A stretch of DNA of 64,000 nt from Sporosarcina koreensis. Its GTDB lineage: Bacteria > Bacillota > Bacilli > Bacillales_A > Planococcaceae. The notes under the pieces are model-generated. The model did no database searches, was not told the DNA's origin, and saw nothing but the letters and a program-made list of their open reading frames with translations. The DNA lies in contig NZ_LN651337.1 in the NCBI RefSeq assembly GCF_000826145.2, forward strand, positions 1,243,774 through 1,307,773, in the 5' to 3' direction. Below, in pieces: positions 34,155-42,325 of this stretch. A program made the translations under genes and the position numbers. Each line of letters starts with the position of its first letter. Positions within the stretch are counted from its first letter, which is position 1.

Positions 34155-34865
34155 TTATAGTTTCAAATCTGTGACCACGGTGACGTCCGGGTGCTCCAGC
34201 AAATATGTTACCGGCCATTCAGTGGTCACTTTGCCAGCAAACAGTTTCTCGAGCGCCGCACGTTTCTTTTCGCCGAATGCTGCGACGATCAGTTTCTTCG
34301 CCTGCATGATCGACGAGATACCCATTGTCAGTGCGGTTGTCGGCATTGTTTCGTCTTCACTGAAATACTGGCTGTTCACGTCGATCGTCGACTGTGTCAG
34401 CTCGACGACGTGCGTGACGGATTCCGGTGATGTCCCCGGTTCGTTGAAGGCAATATGGCCGTTTTCGCCGATACCGAGGAACTGGATGTCAAGTGGATTC
34501 TCTTTCAGCAGCGTTTCGTAGCGCACACATTCGGCGTCAAGATCTTCCGCCATGCCGTTTTCGATATGCGTCTCTTTGAACGGCTTTTTCGAGAATAGAA
34601 GATCGTTCATATAGTACGCATAGCTGTTCTTATGATCCGCCGGAATGCCGATGTATTCATCCAGATTGAACGCAGTCACATCCGTGAAGTCCATATCGGA
34701 TGCTGCCATTTTCTCATAGACAGGTTCCATCGTGCTGCCTGTCGCAAGGCCGAGCACATGAAGACGCCCCGCTTCCAGTTCGTTGCGGACAATCTTGCAG
34801 ATCTCTTCTGCTCCCTGCTCTTTGCTTTCCACAGTGATTGTTCGGACATTTTTCAAAGATTCCAC
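34155..34865 (-). CDS. nagB: Glucosamine-6-phosphate deaminase
   Basis: A protein of about 235 residues converting glucosamine-6-phosphate to fructose-6-phosphate and ammonia. It has GLATGSTMEPVYE (phosphate loop), FNLDEYIG with the catalytic aspartate, LGIGENGHIAFNEPG and the histidine of that segment; it lacks the C-terminal allosteric extension of the E. coli enzyme, as usual in Bacillus. There is no in-frame ATG at the start: the candidates are the GTG at 34865 and the TTG at 34856, and GGTGG lies 5 bases before the TTG, which makes that one likely. It supplies or recycles amino sugar for wall synthesis. Confidence 0.9.
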   Translation of the reverse strand: MESLKNVRTITVESKEQGAEEICKIVRNELEAGRLHVLGLATGSTMEPVYEKMAASDMDFTDVTAFNLDEYIGIPADHKNSYAYYMNDLLFSKKPFKETHIENGMAEDLDAECVRYETLLKENPLDIQFLGIGENGHIAFNEPGTSPESVTHVVELTQSTIDVNSQYFSEDETMPTTALTMGISSIMQAKKLIVAAFGEKKRAALEKLFAGKVTTEWPVTYLLEHPDVTVVTDLKL

Positions 34866-35144
34866 CAGCTTTCTTAAGTATGTACTCCATCCATTGTAAG
34901 GTGCGCTGTCCGGTTGGTCAACAAACGCTCCCCCGCCTTCATTTCCCGTCTCTCCCCCTATGTAAACAGTCCCGGTGCCACAAGATATTTTGTCAGATGT
35001 GTGGTGGTTCCATGAACGAATTGTGAATAAAGTATGTGATCCGAAAACACTAGGGATTTCCCTAGTATTTAAATTTCGCAGATTTAATATGATGAAAGTA
35101 GCTTAACAAACAAAATCAGACATTGCACGGAGGCGGTGAGCAAA
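34866..35144. other. Control region between nagB and the oxidase operon
   Basis: No gene is seen. It contains a short palindrome at 35049-35066 and, after it, AT-rich sequence with a TAATAT element that could serve as the -10 box of the oxidase operon. Confidence 0.5.
35049..35066. promoter_or_regulatory. Palindrome ACTAGGGATTTCCCTAGT (candidate operator)
   Basis: Perfect 8-bp arms ACTAGGGA and TCCCTAGT flank TT. It lies 78 bp before the first gene of the cytochrome oxidase operon. The regulator is not recognised. Confidence 0.45.
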
Positions 35145-35285
35145 ATGGCGAAAAAACATCCGAACAAGCAAGTCCCTGCTGCAGACAGTTCCAATTTGAG
35201 AGGGACATTCATCATGGTCATGATCCTCGGTATCCTGATGGTCGCAGCATGGTTCGGTGCGTATTGGCTTTTCATTTCAAGATAA
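35145..35285 (+). CDS. Cytochrome c oxidase subunit 2A (46 residues)
   Basis: A very short membrane protein with a hydrophilic N-terminus MAKKHPNKQVPAADSSNLRG and one membrane helix (TFIMVMILGILMVAAWFGAYW, described by its ends TFIM and AYW). This is the form of subunit IIa of ba3-type oxidases, which supplies the helix that subunit II has lost. It lies 30 bp before the subunit II gene. GGAGG is present upstream of the ATG. It is easily missed because of its size. Confidence 0.82.
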   Translation: MAKKHPNKQVPAADSSNLRGTFIMVMILGILMVAAWFGAYWLFISR

Positions 35286-35315
35286 ATGGACGTAAAAGGG
35301 AAAGGAGCAGATACT

Positions 35316-35816
35316 ATGCATCTGCACAAGTATGAGAAGATCTGGCTCGGGTTCGGTATGGCCTCATTAGTTATATTTCTATTGGTAATCGGCTTTGCGG
35401 CATTCTGGAAAGGGACGCACCCGCAGAGCAGTTTGGATATGATCGATCCCAACAACATCGAAGCGTATGAAAGCTTCAAACCTGAAAGTCTCGGTCTGCA
35501 GGAAGTTGCAGACGGCAAGTATAAAGTGAACATTGTCGCCTCCACTTTCAACTACAACCTCGGTGTGGATAAGGATGAAAAACCGGTCAAGACGATCCGT
35601 GTCCCGCAAGGCTCGACCGTGCTGTTCACCATCACAACGAAAGATGTCGTCCATGGGTTCCAGGTCGCCGGCACGAATGTCAACATGATGGTCGAACCGG
35701 GTCATATCAGCCGCTATGAAACCGTCATGAAGAACAAAGGGGAATTCACGATCGTCTGTAACGAGTACTGCGGCATCGGTCACCATCAGATGTTCGGAAA
35801 GGTAGAGGTGTATTAA
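35316..35816 (+). CDS. cbaB: ba3-type cytochrome c oxidase subunit II
   Basis: A 166-residue protein with a single membrane helix (WLGFGMASLVIFLLVIGFAAFW) and an outer cupredoxin domain holding the CuA centre: HGFQVAG and the ligand cluster CNEYCGIGHHQM. The single helix, rather than two, is the B-type (ba3) form and is balanced by subunit IIa. It receives electrons from cytochrome c. AAAGGAG lies 8 bases before the ATG at 35316. The subunit I gene starts one base after the stop. Confidence 0.92.
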   Translation: MHLHKYEKIWLGFGMASLVIFLLVIGFAAFWKGTHPQSSLDMIDPNNIEAYESFKPESLGLQEVADGKYKVNIVASTFNYNLGVDKDEKPVKTIRVPQGSTVLFTITTKDVVHGFQVAGTNVNMMVEPGHISRYETVMKNKGEFTIVCNEYCGIGHHQMFGKVEVY

Positions 35817-35817
35817 C

Positions 35818-37503
35818 ATGGCAGTTTTAAATGATCTGGATGCGACAAAACGCAACCTCCAGCTATTCCCGAAAAAAGACGCACGGCTCTATATGTCCTT
35901 CATGTTCGTCACGTTTGCGTCTCTTCTGATCGGCGGCCTGATGGGACTGCTGCAGACATTCGTCCGTTCCGGCAGGTTCACGCTGCCGTTCAACATCAAT
36001 TATTACACGATCCTGACTGTGCATGGCGTCATTTTAGGACTCGTTCTGACAACATTCTTCATCATCGGATTCCAATTCGCACTCATGGGCAAGACAGTCG
36101 GCATCAGCAATAAGCAGCGCACGGTCGGCTGGATCTCCTTCTGGATGATGCTCACCGGTACCGTGATGGCGGCCGTGACAATCCTTGTCGGCCAGGCGAA
36201 CGTCCTGTATACATTCTATGCACCACTCGCTGCGCATCCGGCATTCTATATCGGACTTGCGCTCGTCATCATCGGCAGCTGGGTTGCGGCATTCACGAAC
36301 TTCCGCCAGCTGTATGTCTGGAAGAAAGCTCACAAAGGCGAGAAGTCCCCATTGCTCGCATTCATGACCGTCATCAACATGCTGATGTGGGTCATCGCGT
36401 CGCTCGGCGTCGCCATCGCTGTCGTTGTCCAGTTCATCCCTTGGTCACTCGGCATGACCGACACCATCAACGTACTCGTCAGCCGGACGCTGTTCTGGTA
36501 CTTCGGCCACCCGCTCGTGTACTTCTGGCTGCTGCCTGCCTACATGGCGTGGTATGCGATCATCCCGAAAATCATCGGCGGCAAGCTGTTCAGTGACTCG
36601 CTAGCGCGGATGGCGTTCATCCTGCTGCTGCTGTTCTCGATTCCGGTCGGGTTCCACCACCAGCTGACGGAGCCGGGTATCGATCCTACGTGGAAATTCA
36701 TCCAGGTCGTGCTGACATTCATGGTCGTCATCCCGTCTCTCATGACCGCTTTCTCGATCTTTGCGACATTTGAAACGACTGGCCGCAAGAAAGGCTATAA
36801 GAGCCTGTTCGGCTGGTTCAAGAAACTCCCTTGGGGCGATGTCCGCTTCTTTGCACCATTCGTCGGCATGGTCGCCTTCATCCCAGGCGGAATCGGCGGA
36901 ATTATCAATGCGTCCCACCAGATGAATGCTCTTGTGCACAATACCATCTGGGTCACCGGCCACTTCCACCTGACGATTGCGACAACTGTCATCCTGACAT
37001 ACTTCGGCATCGCCTACTGGCTCGTGCCGCACTTGACAGGGCGCCGTCTGACGAAACAGCTCAACAAGCTCGGCATCATCCAGACCATCATCTGGACAGT
37101 CGGGATGTCGATCATGTCCACTGCCATGCACATCCAGGGGCTGCTCGGCGGGCCGCGCCGCTCGGCATTCTCGAACTATGCAGGCGGCTCGCAGGTCGAT
37201 ACATGGATCGGCTACCAGCTCGCCCAGGCGATCGGCGGCACCATCCTGTTCGTCGGCATTGTCCTCATGGTTTACATCTTCATCAAGCTCGCATTCTTCG
37301 CACCGAAAGGCGTCGAGGAATTCCCGATCGCCGAAGAGGACGAAGACGCTCAGGCCGCGCCGAAAATCCTGGAAAACTGGTATGTCTGGATTGGCATCAC
37401 GATCGCTCTCATTGCGTTCGCGTATACGATCCCGATGATCGACATCATCAAGCACTCCCCTCCCGGATCGGTTCCATTCAAATTCCCGATCGGCAGGAGC
37501 TAA
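35818..37503 (+). CDS. cbaA: ba3-type cytochrome c oxidase subunit I
   Basis: A 561-residue polytopic membrane protein with about 13 helices carrying heme b, heme a3-type and CuB. Ligand regions are LTVHGVILG (heme b histidine), YFGHPLVYFWLLPAYMAWY (CuB histidine and cross-linked tyrosine), FHHQLTEPG (two CuB histidines) and VTGHFHLTI (heme histidines). It reduces oxygen to water and pumps protons, in the B-type family known for high oxygen affinity. It is the last gene of subunit IIa-II-I and ends in a terminator. Confidence 0.93.
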   Translation: MAVLNDLDATKRNLQLFPKKDARLYMSFMFVTFASLLIGGLMGLLQTFVRSGRFTLPFNINYYTILTVHGVILGLVLTTFFIIGFQFALMGKTVGISNKQRTVGWISFWMMLTGTVMAAVTILVGQANVLYTFYAPLAAHPAFYIGLALVIIGSWVAAFTNFRQLYVWKKAHKGEKSPLLAFMTVINMLMWVIASLGVAIAVVVQFIPWSLGMTDTINVLVSRTLFWYFGHPLVYFWLLPAYMAWYAIIPKIIGGKLFSDSLARMAFILLLLFSIPVGFHHQLTEPGIDPTWKFIQVVLTFMVVIPSLMTAFSIFATFETTGRKKGYKSLFGWFKKLPWGDVRFFAPFVGMVAFIPGGIGGIINASHQMNALVHNTIWVTGHFHLTIATTVILTYFGIAYWLVPHLTGRRLTKQLNKLGIIQTIIWTVGMSIMSTAMHIQGLLGGPRRSAFSNYAGGSQVDTWIGYQLAQAIGGTILFVGIVLMVYIFIKLAFFAPKGVEEFPIAEEDEDAQAAPKILENWYVWIGITIALIAFAYTIPMIDIIKHSPPGSVPFKFPIGRS

Positions 37504-37506
37504 TCG

Positions 37507-37546
37507 AAAAGGACGGACAGCACAGGGGGCTGACCGTCCTTTTTTC
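37507..37546 (+). terminator. Terminator of the oxidase operon
   Basis: AAAGGACGG and CCGTCCTTT with inner CAG/CTG pairing, followed by TTTT. Confidence 0.88.
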
Positions 37547-39437
37547 ATGTTGCCGGAATGGGAAGGAAAAGCTGAGGGAACCGCGGTGATGCCAGCAGGC
37601 GGTCCGTCAGTTCCTCTGCAGGTACAGGCCTTCCGAAATAATAGCCCTGGATCTCGAAAAAGCCGAGGGTCTCGAGACACCGAAGCTGCGCTTCCGTCTC
37701 CACCCCTTCCGCCACTGTATGCATATGAAGGCTCTTGGCGAGTGTCAGGATAGCCCGGACGATCGCCCGGCTTCGGACGTCCGTGTCGATATTGCGGACG
37801 AACTGCCGGTCGATCTTCACTTCCTGGATCGCAAATTTCTGCAGATAGATGAACGCCGAGTAGCCGGTGCCGAAATCATCGATGGAGATGGAGAACCCCC
37901 GATCCGTCAGCCGCTGTATCTGCTGCTCCACAGCGTCTGAACTCTCGAATGCGACATTCTCCGTAATTTCGATGATCAGGCTTTCCGGTGATATGCGGAA
38001 CTCCTCAAGACAGCTGTCGATGAAATCCGGGAATGTGCGATGCAGGAAATGGCGTGGTGAAATATTGACGGATATCGTCAAATCATCCAGACCGAGTTCC
38101 TTCCAGCGGCACAGCTGCCGGCATGCCTCGCAGATCACCCATTCCCCGATCTGCACGATCAGACCGGTCGTTTCCGCGATGCCGATGAATTCCACCGGCG
38201 GAATGATCCCTCTTTCAGGATGCTGCCAGCGGATCAGCGCCTCCGCCCCTGTCATCCGATGTGTCACGCTTTCCACTTGCGGCTGATAGTACAGGCGGAA
38301 TTCGTTCCGTTCAAGTGCTTTCCCGAGGTTCATCTCCGAGTGCATCGCTTCCTGCCACCGTTCCGACATTTCCGGGTCGTACACAGCCCTGGACTTCCTG
38401 GCAGTGTTCGGCTGGTACGAATCGAGTGCGATCTTCGCTGCCTGGATCCCTTCGTATGCTGTCGTGATATGTTCCGGATAAAACGCCACACCATAACTGA
38501 ACGTCAAGTGGACTTCCTGGCCTTCCGCCTGGATCGGCTCGCGCATCCGCGACATGATCTTCTCCATCTGCTGCTGCCGCGTCTGTTCGTCGGCATGGTA
38601 TTCCGTAAAAATGATGAAGTGATCGAACGCAATTCTTGCGATGACTGCATCCTCCAAGAAGTACCTGACAAACCGCTCAGCGATCTCCTTCAGGATATGT
38701 TTCGTCGCATCCGGTCCGAGGACACTCTGGATGGTCGTGAACTGATCCGCTTTCATATAGAGGAAAGCCCCCTGCATACCGCTTCCTGACCGCTGCATGA
38801 TGCCATCCACCTTTTCGATGAACGCATTTTCGTTATCGATCCCCGTCACTGTATCCGTGTACGCCAGCTCATGGACCGTATGCTCCATCTCAAGCTGCGA
38901 CAGCCTGTCGAAGACGAACGACAGCATATCCGCGACCGCAGCCATGATCACTTCATCCAGCTCCGACCACTTCCTCCGTTCCTGTGTCTCACAGCAGAGG
39001 ACGCCCCCGATGCCGCGGCTCATGATGATCGACGCATCGATCAGGGAGGCCATCGGCGAGTCTGCGAAATAATTCTCCGGCAATGACTGAAGAGCCGTAT
39101 CAGCAGCTATATCTTCCACCGGCCGGACGCGCTGCTCGGCAATCGCAGTGAAATAGGCATCGGCGTCGCCCTTATACAGGGTCCGGACCTTCGGAACCTT
39201 GATGGTGTCCCCGGCGAACGTAATCTTCTCGGTCAAGTATGTATAGTCTTCGCTGAACAGCCAGATGCTGACCCGGTCTGCACCCATGATCCCCGCGATG
39301 CTGCCGCACAGATCCAGCAGGACATCTGTCATCGAATCCTTGTCCAGTTTCAGCTGTTTGGCCTGCCTGAACACTTCCTGCTGCTGCCGCTTTATCTTCC
39401 TGACGAATTCCGTCATTTCTTCCCGGCTCCGTTCCAC
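37545..39437 (-). CDS. GAF-GGDEF-EAL protein, probable cyclic-di-GMP phosphodiesterase
   Basis: A 630-residue cytosolic protein. Order: an N-terminal helix, a GAF-like domain at about residues 35-180, a GGDEF domain whose signature is degenerate (RIAFDHFIIF where RxGGDEF is expected), and an intact EAL domain (GAEALIRW, ISVNISPR, EITENVAFE, ISIDDFGTGYSAF, KIDRQFVRN, AEGVETEAQ). It should therefore hydrolyse cyclic di-GMP to pGpG and not make it; the GGDEF part may bind GTP as a regulator. The GTG at 39437 lies 8 bases after AGGAGG. It is convergent with the oxidase operon. Confidence 0.9.
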   Translation of the reverse strand: MERSREEMTEFVRKIKRQQQEVFRQAKQLKLDKDSMTDVLLDLCGSIAGIMGADRVSIWLFSEDYTYLTEKITFAGDTIKVPKVRTLYKGDADAYFTAIAEQRVRPVEDIAADTALQSLPENYFADSPMASLIDASIIMSRGIGGVLCCETQERRKWSELDEVIMAAVADMLSFVFDRLSQLEMEHTVHELAYTDTVTGIDNENAFIEKVDGIMQRSGSGMQGAFLYMKADQFTTIQSVLGPDATKHILKEIAERFVRYFLEDAVIARIAFDHFIIFTEYHADEQTRQQQMEKIMSRMREPIQAEGQEVHLTFSYGVAFYPEHITTAYEGIQAAKIALDSYQPNTARKSRAVYDPEMSERWQEAMHSEMNLGKALERNEFRLYYQPQVESVTHRMTGAEALIRWQHPERGIIPPVEFIGIAETTGLIVQIGEWVICEACRQLCRWKELGLDDLTISVNISPRHFLHRTFPDFIDSCLEEFRISPESLIIEITENVAFESSDAVEQQIQRLTDRGFSISIDDFGTGYSAFIYLQKFAIQEVKIDRQFVRNIDTDVRSRAIVRAILTLAKSLHMHTVAEGVETEAQLRCLETLGFFEIQGYYFGRPVPAEELTDRLLASPRFPQLFLPIPAT

Positions 39438-39648
39438 GCAAGTCACCTCCTAAAAAAGCTGATCATCTTTTTACAGGTGTTTTGTATCGCTCACTCCAAG
39501 CAGTCCGCGGGCTGGTTCCGTCCATATGCTAGTCTTCTCTTTATCTTCATTTTCCCCTTCCCGGAATCGACAAAACTCCGGGTTTATTTATTCAGATTAT
39601 TTTGATACGATAGTACTGAACGATCATTCATTTTAAGGAGTGGACGTA

Positions 39649-39999
39649 TTGGCGATCGGACAGGAAATAGAATTAGCAAAGACATGGGAGTCGATTGAAC
39701 AGCAGCTGAATGAGTACCCCGCCCCGTTTCAAGGGGCAGATGTAACATACGGTTTCAATCTTTCGGGCACGGAAGCCGGGGAGTATGTATTGAAATTAGC
39801 CAGCCAGCAGGCTGAAGTGACGGCGGCCGATACGGCTGGTGCAGACTGTGTGCTGTCCATGAATGTCGGCGACTTCTACAAATTGCTGCATGGGAAACTC
39901 AATACGACATCTGCCTTCATGATGGGGAAACTGAAGGTGAAGGGAAGCCTCGGACTCGCTTTGAAGCTGGAAGGTATTTTGACGAAGTACCGGTTCTGA
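39649..39999 (+). CDS. SCP2 sterol-binding domain protein
   Basis: A 116-residue protein that is a single SCP2 domain: VTYGFNLSGTEAGEYVLKL, DCVLSMNVGDFYKLLHGKLN and TSAFMMGKLKVKGSLGLALKL are typical. These domains have a hydrophobic tunnel for lipids or fatty acyl chains. The partner is unknown. The TTG at 39649 stands 8 bases after AAGGAG, whereas the GTG at 39640 is directly against it, so the TTG start is preferred. Confidence 0.85.
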   Translation: MAIGQEIELAKTWESIEQQLNEYPAPFQGADVTYGFNLSGTEAGEYVLKLASQQAEVTAADTAGADCVLSMNVGDFYKLLHGKLNTTSAFMMGKLKVKGSLGLALKLEGILTKYRF

Positions 40000-40014
40000 T
40001 CTGTCTGTGAACGC

Positions 40015-40053
40015 AAAAAGAAACGCCTATCCATGACGGGAAGGCGTTTCTTC
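40015..40053. terminator. Shared terminator between the SCP2 and dehydrogenase genes
   Basis: AAGAAACGCCT and AGGCGTTTCTT form a stem usable on both strands; the genes converge here. Confidence 0.85.
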
Positions 40054-40068
40054 GTGTTGTCAAACTGA

Positions 40069-40806
40069 TCAGCGAGCGGAGAATCCGCCGTCGATGACAA
40101 GTTCAGCACCTGAGATGTATGAAGCTTCATCGGAAGCGAGGAACAGGACTGCGTTGCCTACGTCCTCAGGCTGTCCGAGACGTGCCAGCGGTGTCATCTT
40201 GATGAGACCTTCGAGAGCCGCTTTGGAAGACTCCAAGTTCGCGACCATCGGTGTCTGGATCACACCTGGGAATACTGCATTGACGCGGATGCCGTCTTTA
40301 CCGAATTCAGCTGCAGCTGCACGGGAAATCGCACGGACGGATCCTTTTGAAGCTGAGTACGGGTTGTAGCCCATACCGACGAGCGCTGTATATGATGAGA
40401 TATTGACGATCGCACCTTTGCCGGCTTCTTTCATGTATGGCACGACTGCGCGCATTCCTGCGAATGTACCGAAACCGTTGATGTCGTGGAGGCGCTGCCA
40501 GTCCTGGAGTGTGATGTCGTCCATCGCTTTCTCAGTGGAGATGCCTGCACAGTTGATAAGGATATCGATCTTGCCGAATTTGTCTGCAGCTGTTTTCACG
40601 GATTCTGCCCAGTTGTCAGCGTCTGTGACATTCAGCTTGACGTATTCGACGTTCTCTTTGCTTTCCCATTTCGCTTGGAGAGCTTCCGTGTTGATGTCCG
40701 CAGCGATGACTTTTGCGCCTTCCGCTGTGAACAAGTTCACCATCATTTCACCCATACCTGAAGCTCCGCCTGTAATGAATGCTACTTTGTCTTGTAATCT
40801 GCCCAT
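40069..40806 (-). CDS. Short-chain dehydrogenase/reductase
   Basis: A 245-residue classical SDR. The cofactor motif is TGGASGMG, NCAG follows (about residue 87), the catalytic serine is in IVNISSYTA and the Tyr/Lys pair in YSASKGSV; a C-terminal IDGGFSAR ends the fold. ADINTEAL after strand 2 suggests NAD preference because of the aspartate. Substrate unknown; hydroxysteroid or 3-oxoacyl-like compounds are common for this form. AAGGAG lies 8 bases before the ATG at 40806. Confidence 0.9.
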   Translation of the reverse strand: MGRLQDKVAFITGGASGMGEMMVNLFTAEGAKVIAADINTEALQAKWESKENVEYVKLNVTDADNWAESVKTAADKFGKIDILINCAGISTEKAMDDITLQDWQRLHDINGFGTFAGMRAVVPYMKEAGKGAIVNISSYTALVGMGYNPYSASKGSVRAISRAAAAEFGKDGIRVNAVFPGVIQTPMVANLESSKAALEGLIKMTPLARLGQPEDVGNAVLFLASDEASYISGAELVIDGGFSAR

Positions 40807-40917
40807 TTGAACCGCTCCTTTTGTATACGTCTGAATCGATTTAACATCTAAATAGTACTCCTTTTGCATAGGGGATGCAACTGTTTAAGCTTTCAAATAT
40901 GTGGCAAATATGTGCCG

Positions 40918-42021
40918 TCACCCATCGGTTGAGCGGCGTCCGATATTGTCATAAATCGCGTTCAGTTTGCGGAGGATGGTCCCATAGGAATGCTCCTCCA
41001 CAACCGTTTCGCGCTGTTCGGCATTCTGCGTGCCACCGCCTTTGAGCGCTTCCGAAAGACCTGCTGCAAGCCTCTCGGAATTGCGCGGCGGAACGAGGAT
41101 CCCTGCCCCGTCCGCCAGCAGATACGTCAATCCGCCGACATCTGACGCCACAACCTGCGTCCCTGCGGCCATCGCCTCGAGGGCGACCAGGCCGAAGCCT
41201 TCATGGTAGGAAGGCAGAGCCATGACGTCTGCAGCAGCAAGCCAGTCCGCCAATTCCTTCTGCGGCTTCGTCCCTTCGAACGTCACGCCGTCAAGCGCAA
41301 GATCAGCGGCACACTGCCTGACTTCCTCCACATAGGCTTCCGACCGGGTCGAACCGATCAAATGCAGGGATGCTTCAGGGAACCGTTCCTTGACTGCAGC
41401 AAAGGCGCGAACCAGCTCCACCACCCCTTTTTCCCGGATGATGTTGCCGACGAACAGGACGACCGGCGCGTTTTCCGGAAGATTGAGCTTATGACGCACC
41501 TTTCCCTTCGGCAGCGGACGGAAGACATTCCGGTCGACCCCCATGCTCATGACCGTCACCTTCTGTTCATCCACCCCGAAGTCCGAGACGACTTCCTGCT
41601 TCAGCCGCTCACCCACCGTGATGAGGTGATCCGCCCCACGCAGCACGTCTTGTGTCATCTGGCGGATCCGGGCATTCTTTTTTGCCATCTTATCGATATC
41701 CCCGCCATGCAGTGTCACGACGTACGGCACACCATACCGCCGCTTGCCAAGAAGGGCGATCAGCCCTGTCGGGAAAGCATAGTGCGCATGCGTCAGCGCA
41801 AGCTCCCGATGGTGTTTCCTCAAGTAAAGGGCGGACTGCAAGAACCACTTGCCATACTTCAATAAAGACCGGACTTTGCCCCCCTTCGGATCGGTGACAG
41901 CGAGGACATTCATCTCCAGTCCTGCGGCCGAGAGCATTTCCACCTGGTTCTTCACGAAGATCCCGTATGTAGGATGTGCTTCGGTCGGGTACATATTACT
42001 GAACACTGCAAGTTTCTTCAT
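40918..42021 (-). CDS. Glycosyltransferase family 4
   Basis: A 367-residue GT-B fold enzyme. The N-terminal lobe has YPTEAHPTYGIFVKNQVEML and THAHYAFPTG; the C-terminal, nucleotide-binding lobe has FVGNIIREKG and the E-x7-E motif in SYHEGFGLVALEAMAAG. The sugar and acceptor are unknown; teichoic acid, exopolysaccharide or glycolipid synthesis would fit. GGAG stands before the ATG at 42021. An upstream reading to 42114 has no ribosome site. Confidence 0.88.
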   Translation of the reverse strand: MKKLAVFSNMYPTEAHPTYGIFVKNQVEMLSAAGLEMNVLAVTDPKGGKVRSLLKYGKWFLQSALYLRKHHRELALTHAHYAFPTGLIALLGKRRYGVPYVVTLHGGDIDKMAKKNARIRQMTQDVLRGADHLITVGERLKQEVVSDFGVDEQKVTVMSMGVDRNVFRPLPKGKVRHKLNLPENAPVVLFVGNIIREKGVVELVRAFAAVKERFPEASLHLIGSTRSEAYVEEVRQCAADLALDGVTFEGTKPQKELADWLAAADVMALPSYHEGFGLVALEAMAAGTQVVASDVGGLTYLLADGAGILVPPRNSERLAAGLSEALKGGGTQNAEQRETVVEEHSYGTILRKLNAIYDNIGRRSTDG

Positions 42022-42325
42022 AAAAACAACTCCGTTCCGCCGGGGACAGCGAGGAGGCCCCGGCAATTCGATAGGTTTGGTTACAAAGATACCGCAGATG
42101 ACGGTATTTTTCATGCTGTGACAGACAAAAAGGCAAAAATAAAAACACGTTCACCGCTTTTTCAAGTCGATAAACCGCGTTATTGCAGCATTCACTAGCA
42201 ATCTACTTACTTTGTAATGCAGTTGTAATATAACTGTAACCAAAAGCACGTTTAGCCTATGCTAAGATGTTCACAGATAAAGTCACTGTCATCGAAACGG
42301 TGCGAAAGGGGAAACTGAGAAACTT
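42022..42325. other. Divergent control region before the NlpC/P60-SLH gene
   Basis: No gene is seen. It contains the WalR-type direct repeats at 42213-42240 and a -10 candidate TGCTAAGAT at 42260-42268. Confidence 0.6.
42213..42240 (+). promoter_or_regulatory. Triple WalR (YycF) box
   Basis: TGTAAT-N5-TGTAAT-N5-TGTAAC: each hexamer fits TGTWAH and both spacers are exactly 5 bases, the WalR binding rule. The repeats end at the expected -35 position, 22 bp before the -10 candidate, as for an activated promoter. Confidence 0.72.

Noticed and set aside
39624..39637. TGAACGATCATTCA before the SCP2 gene as a FadR box
   Set aside because: The two halves abut without the 4-bp spacer of a FadR site and one arm has a mismatch.
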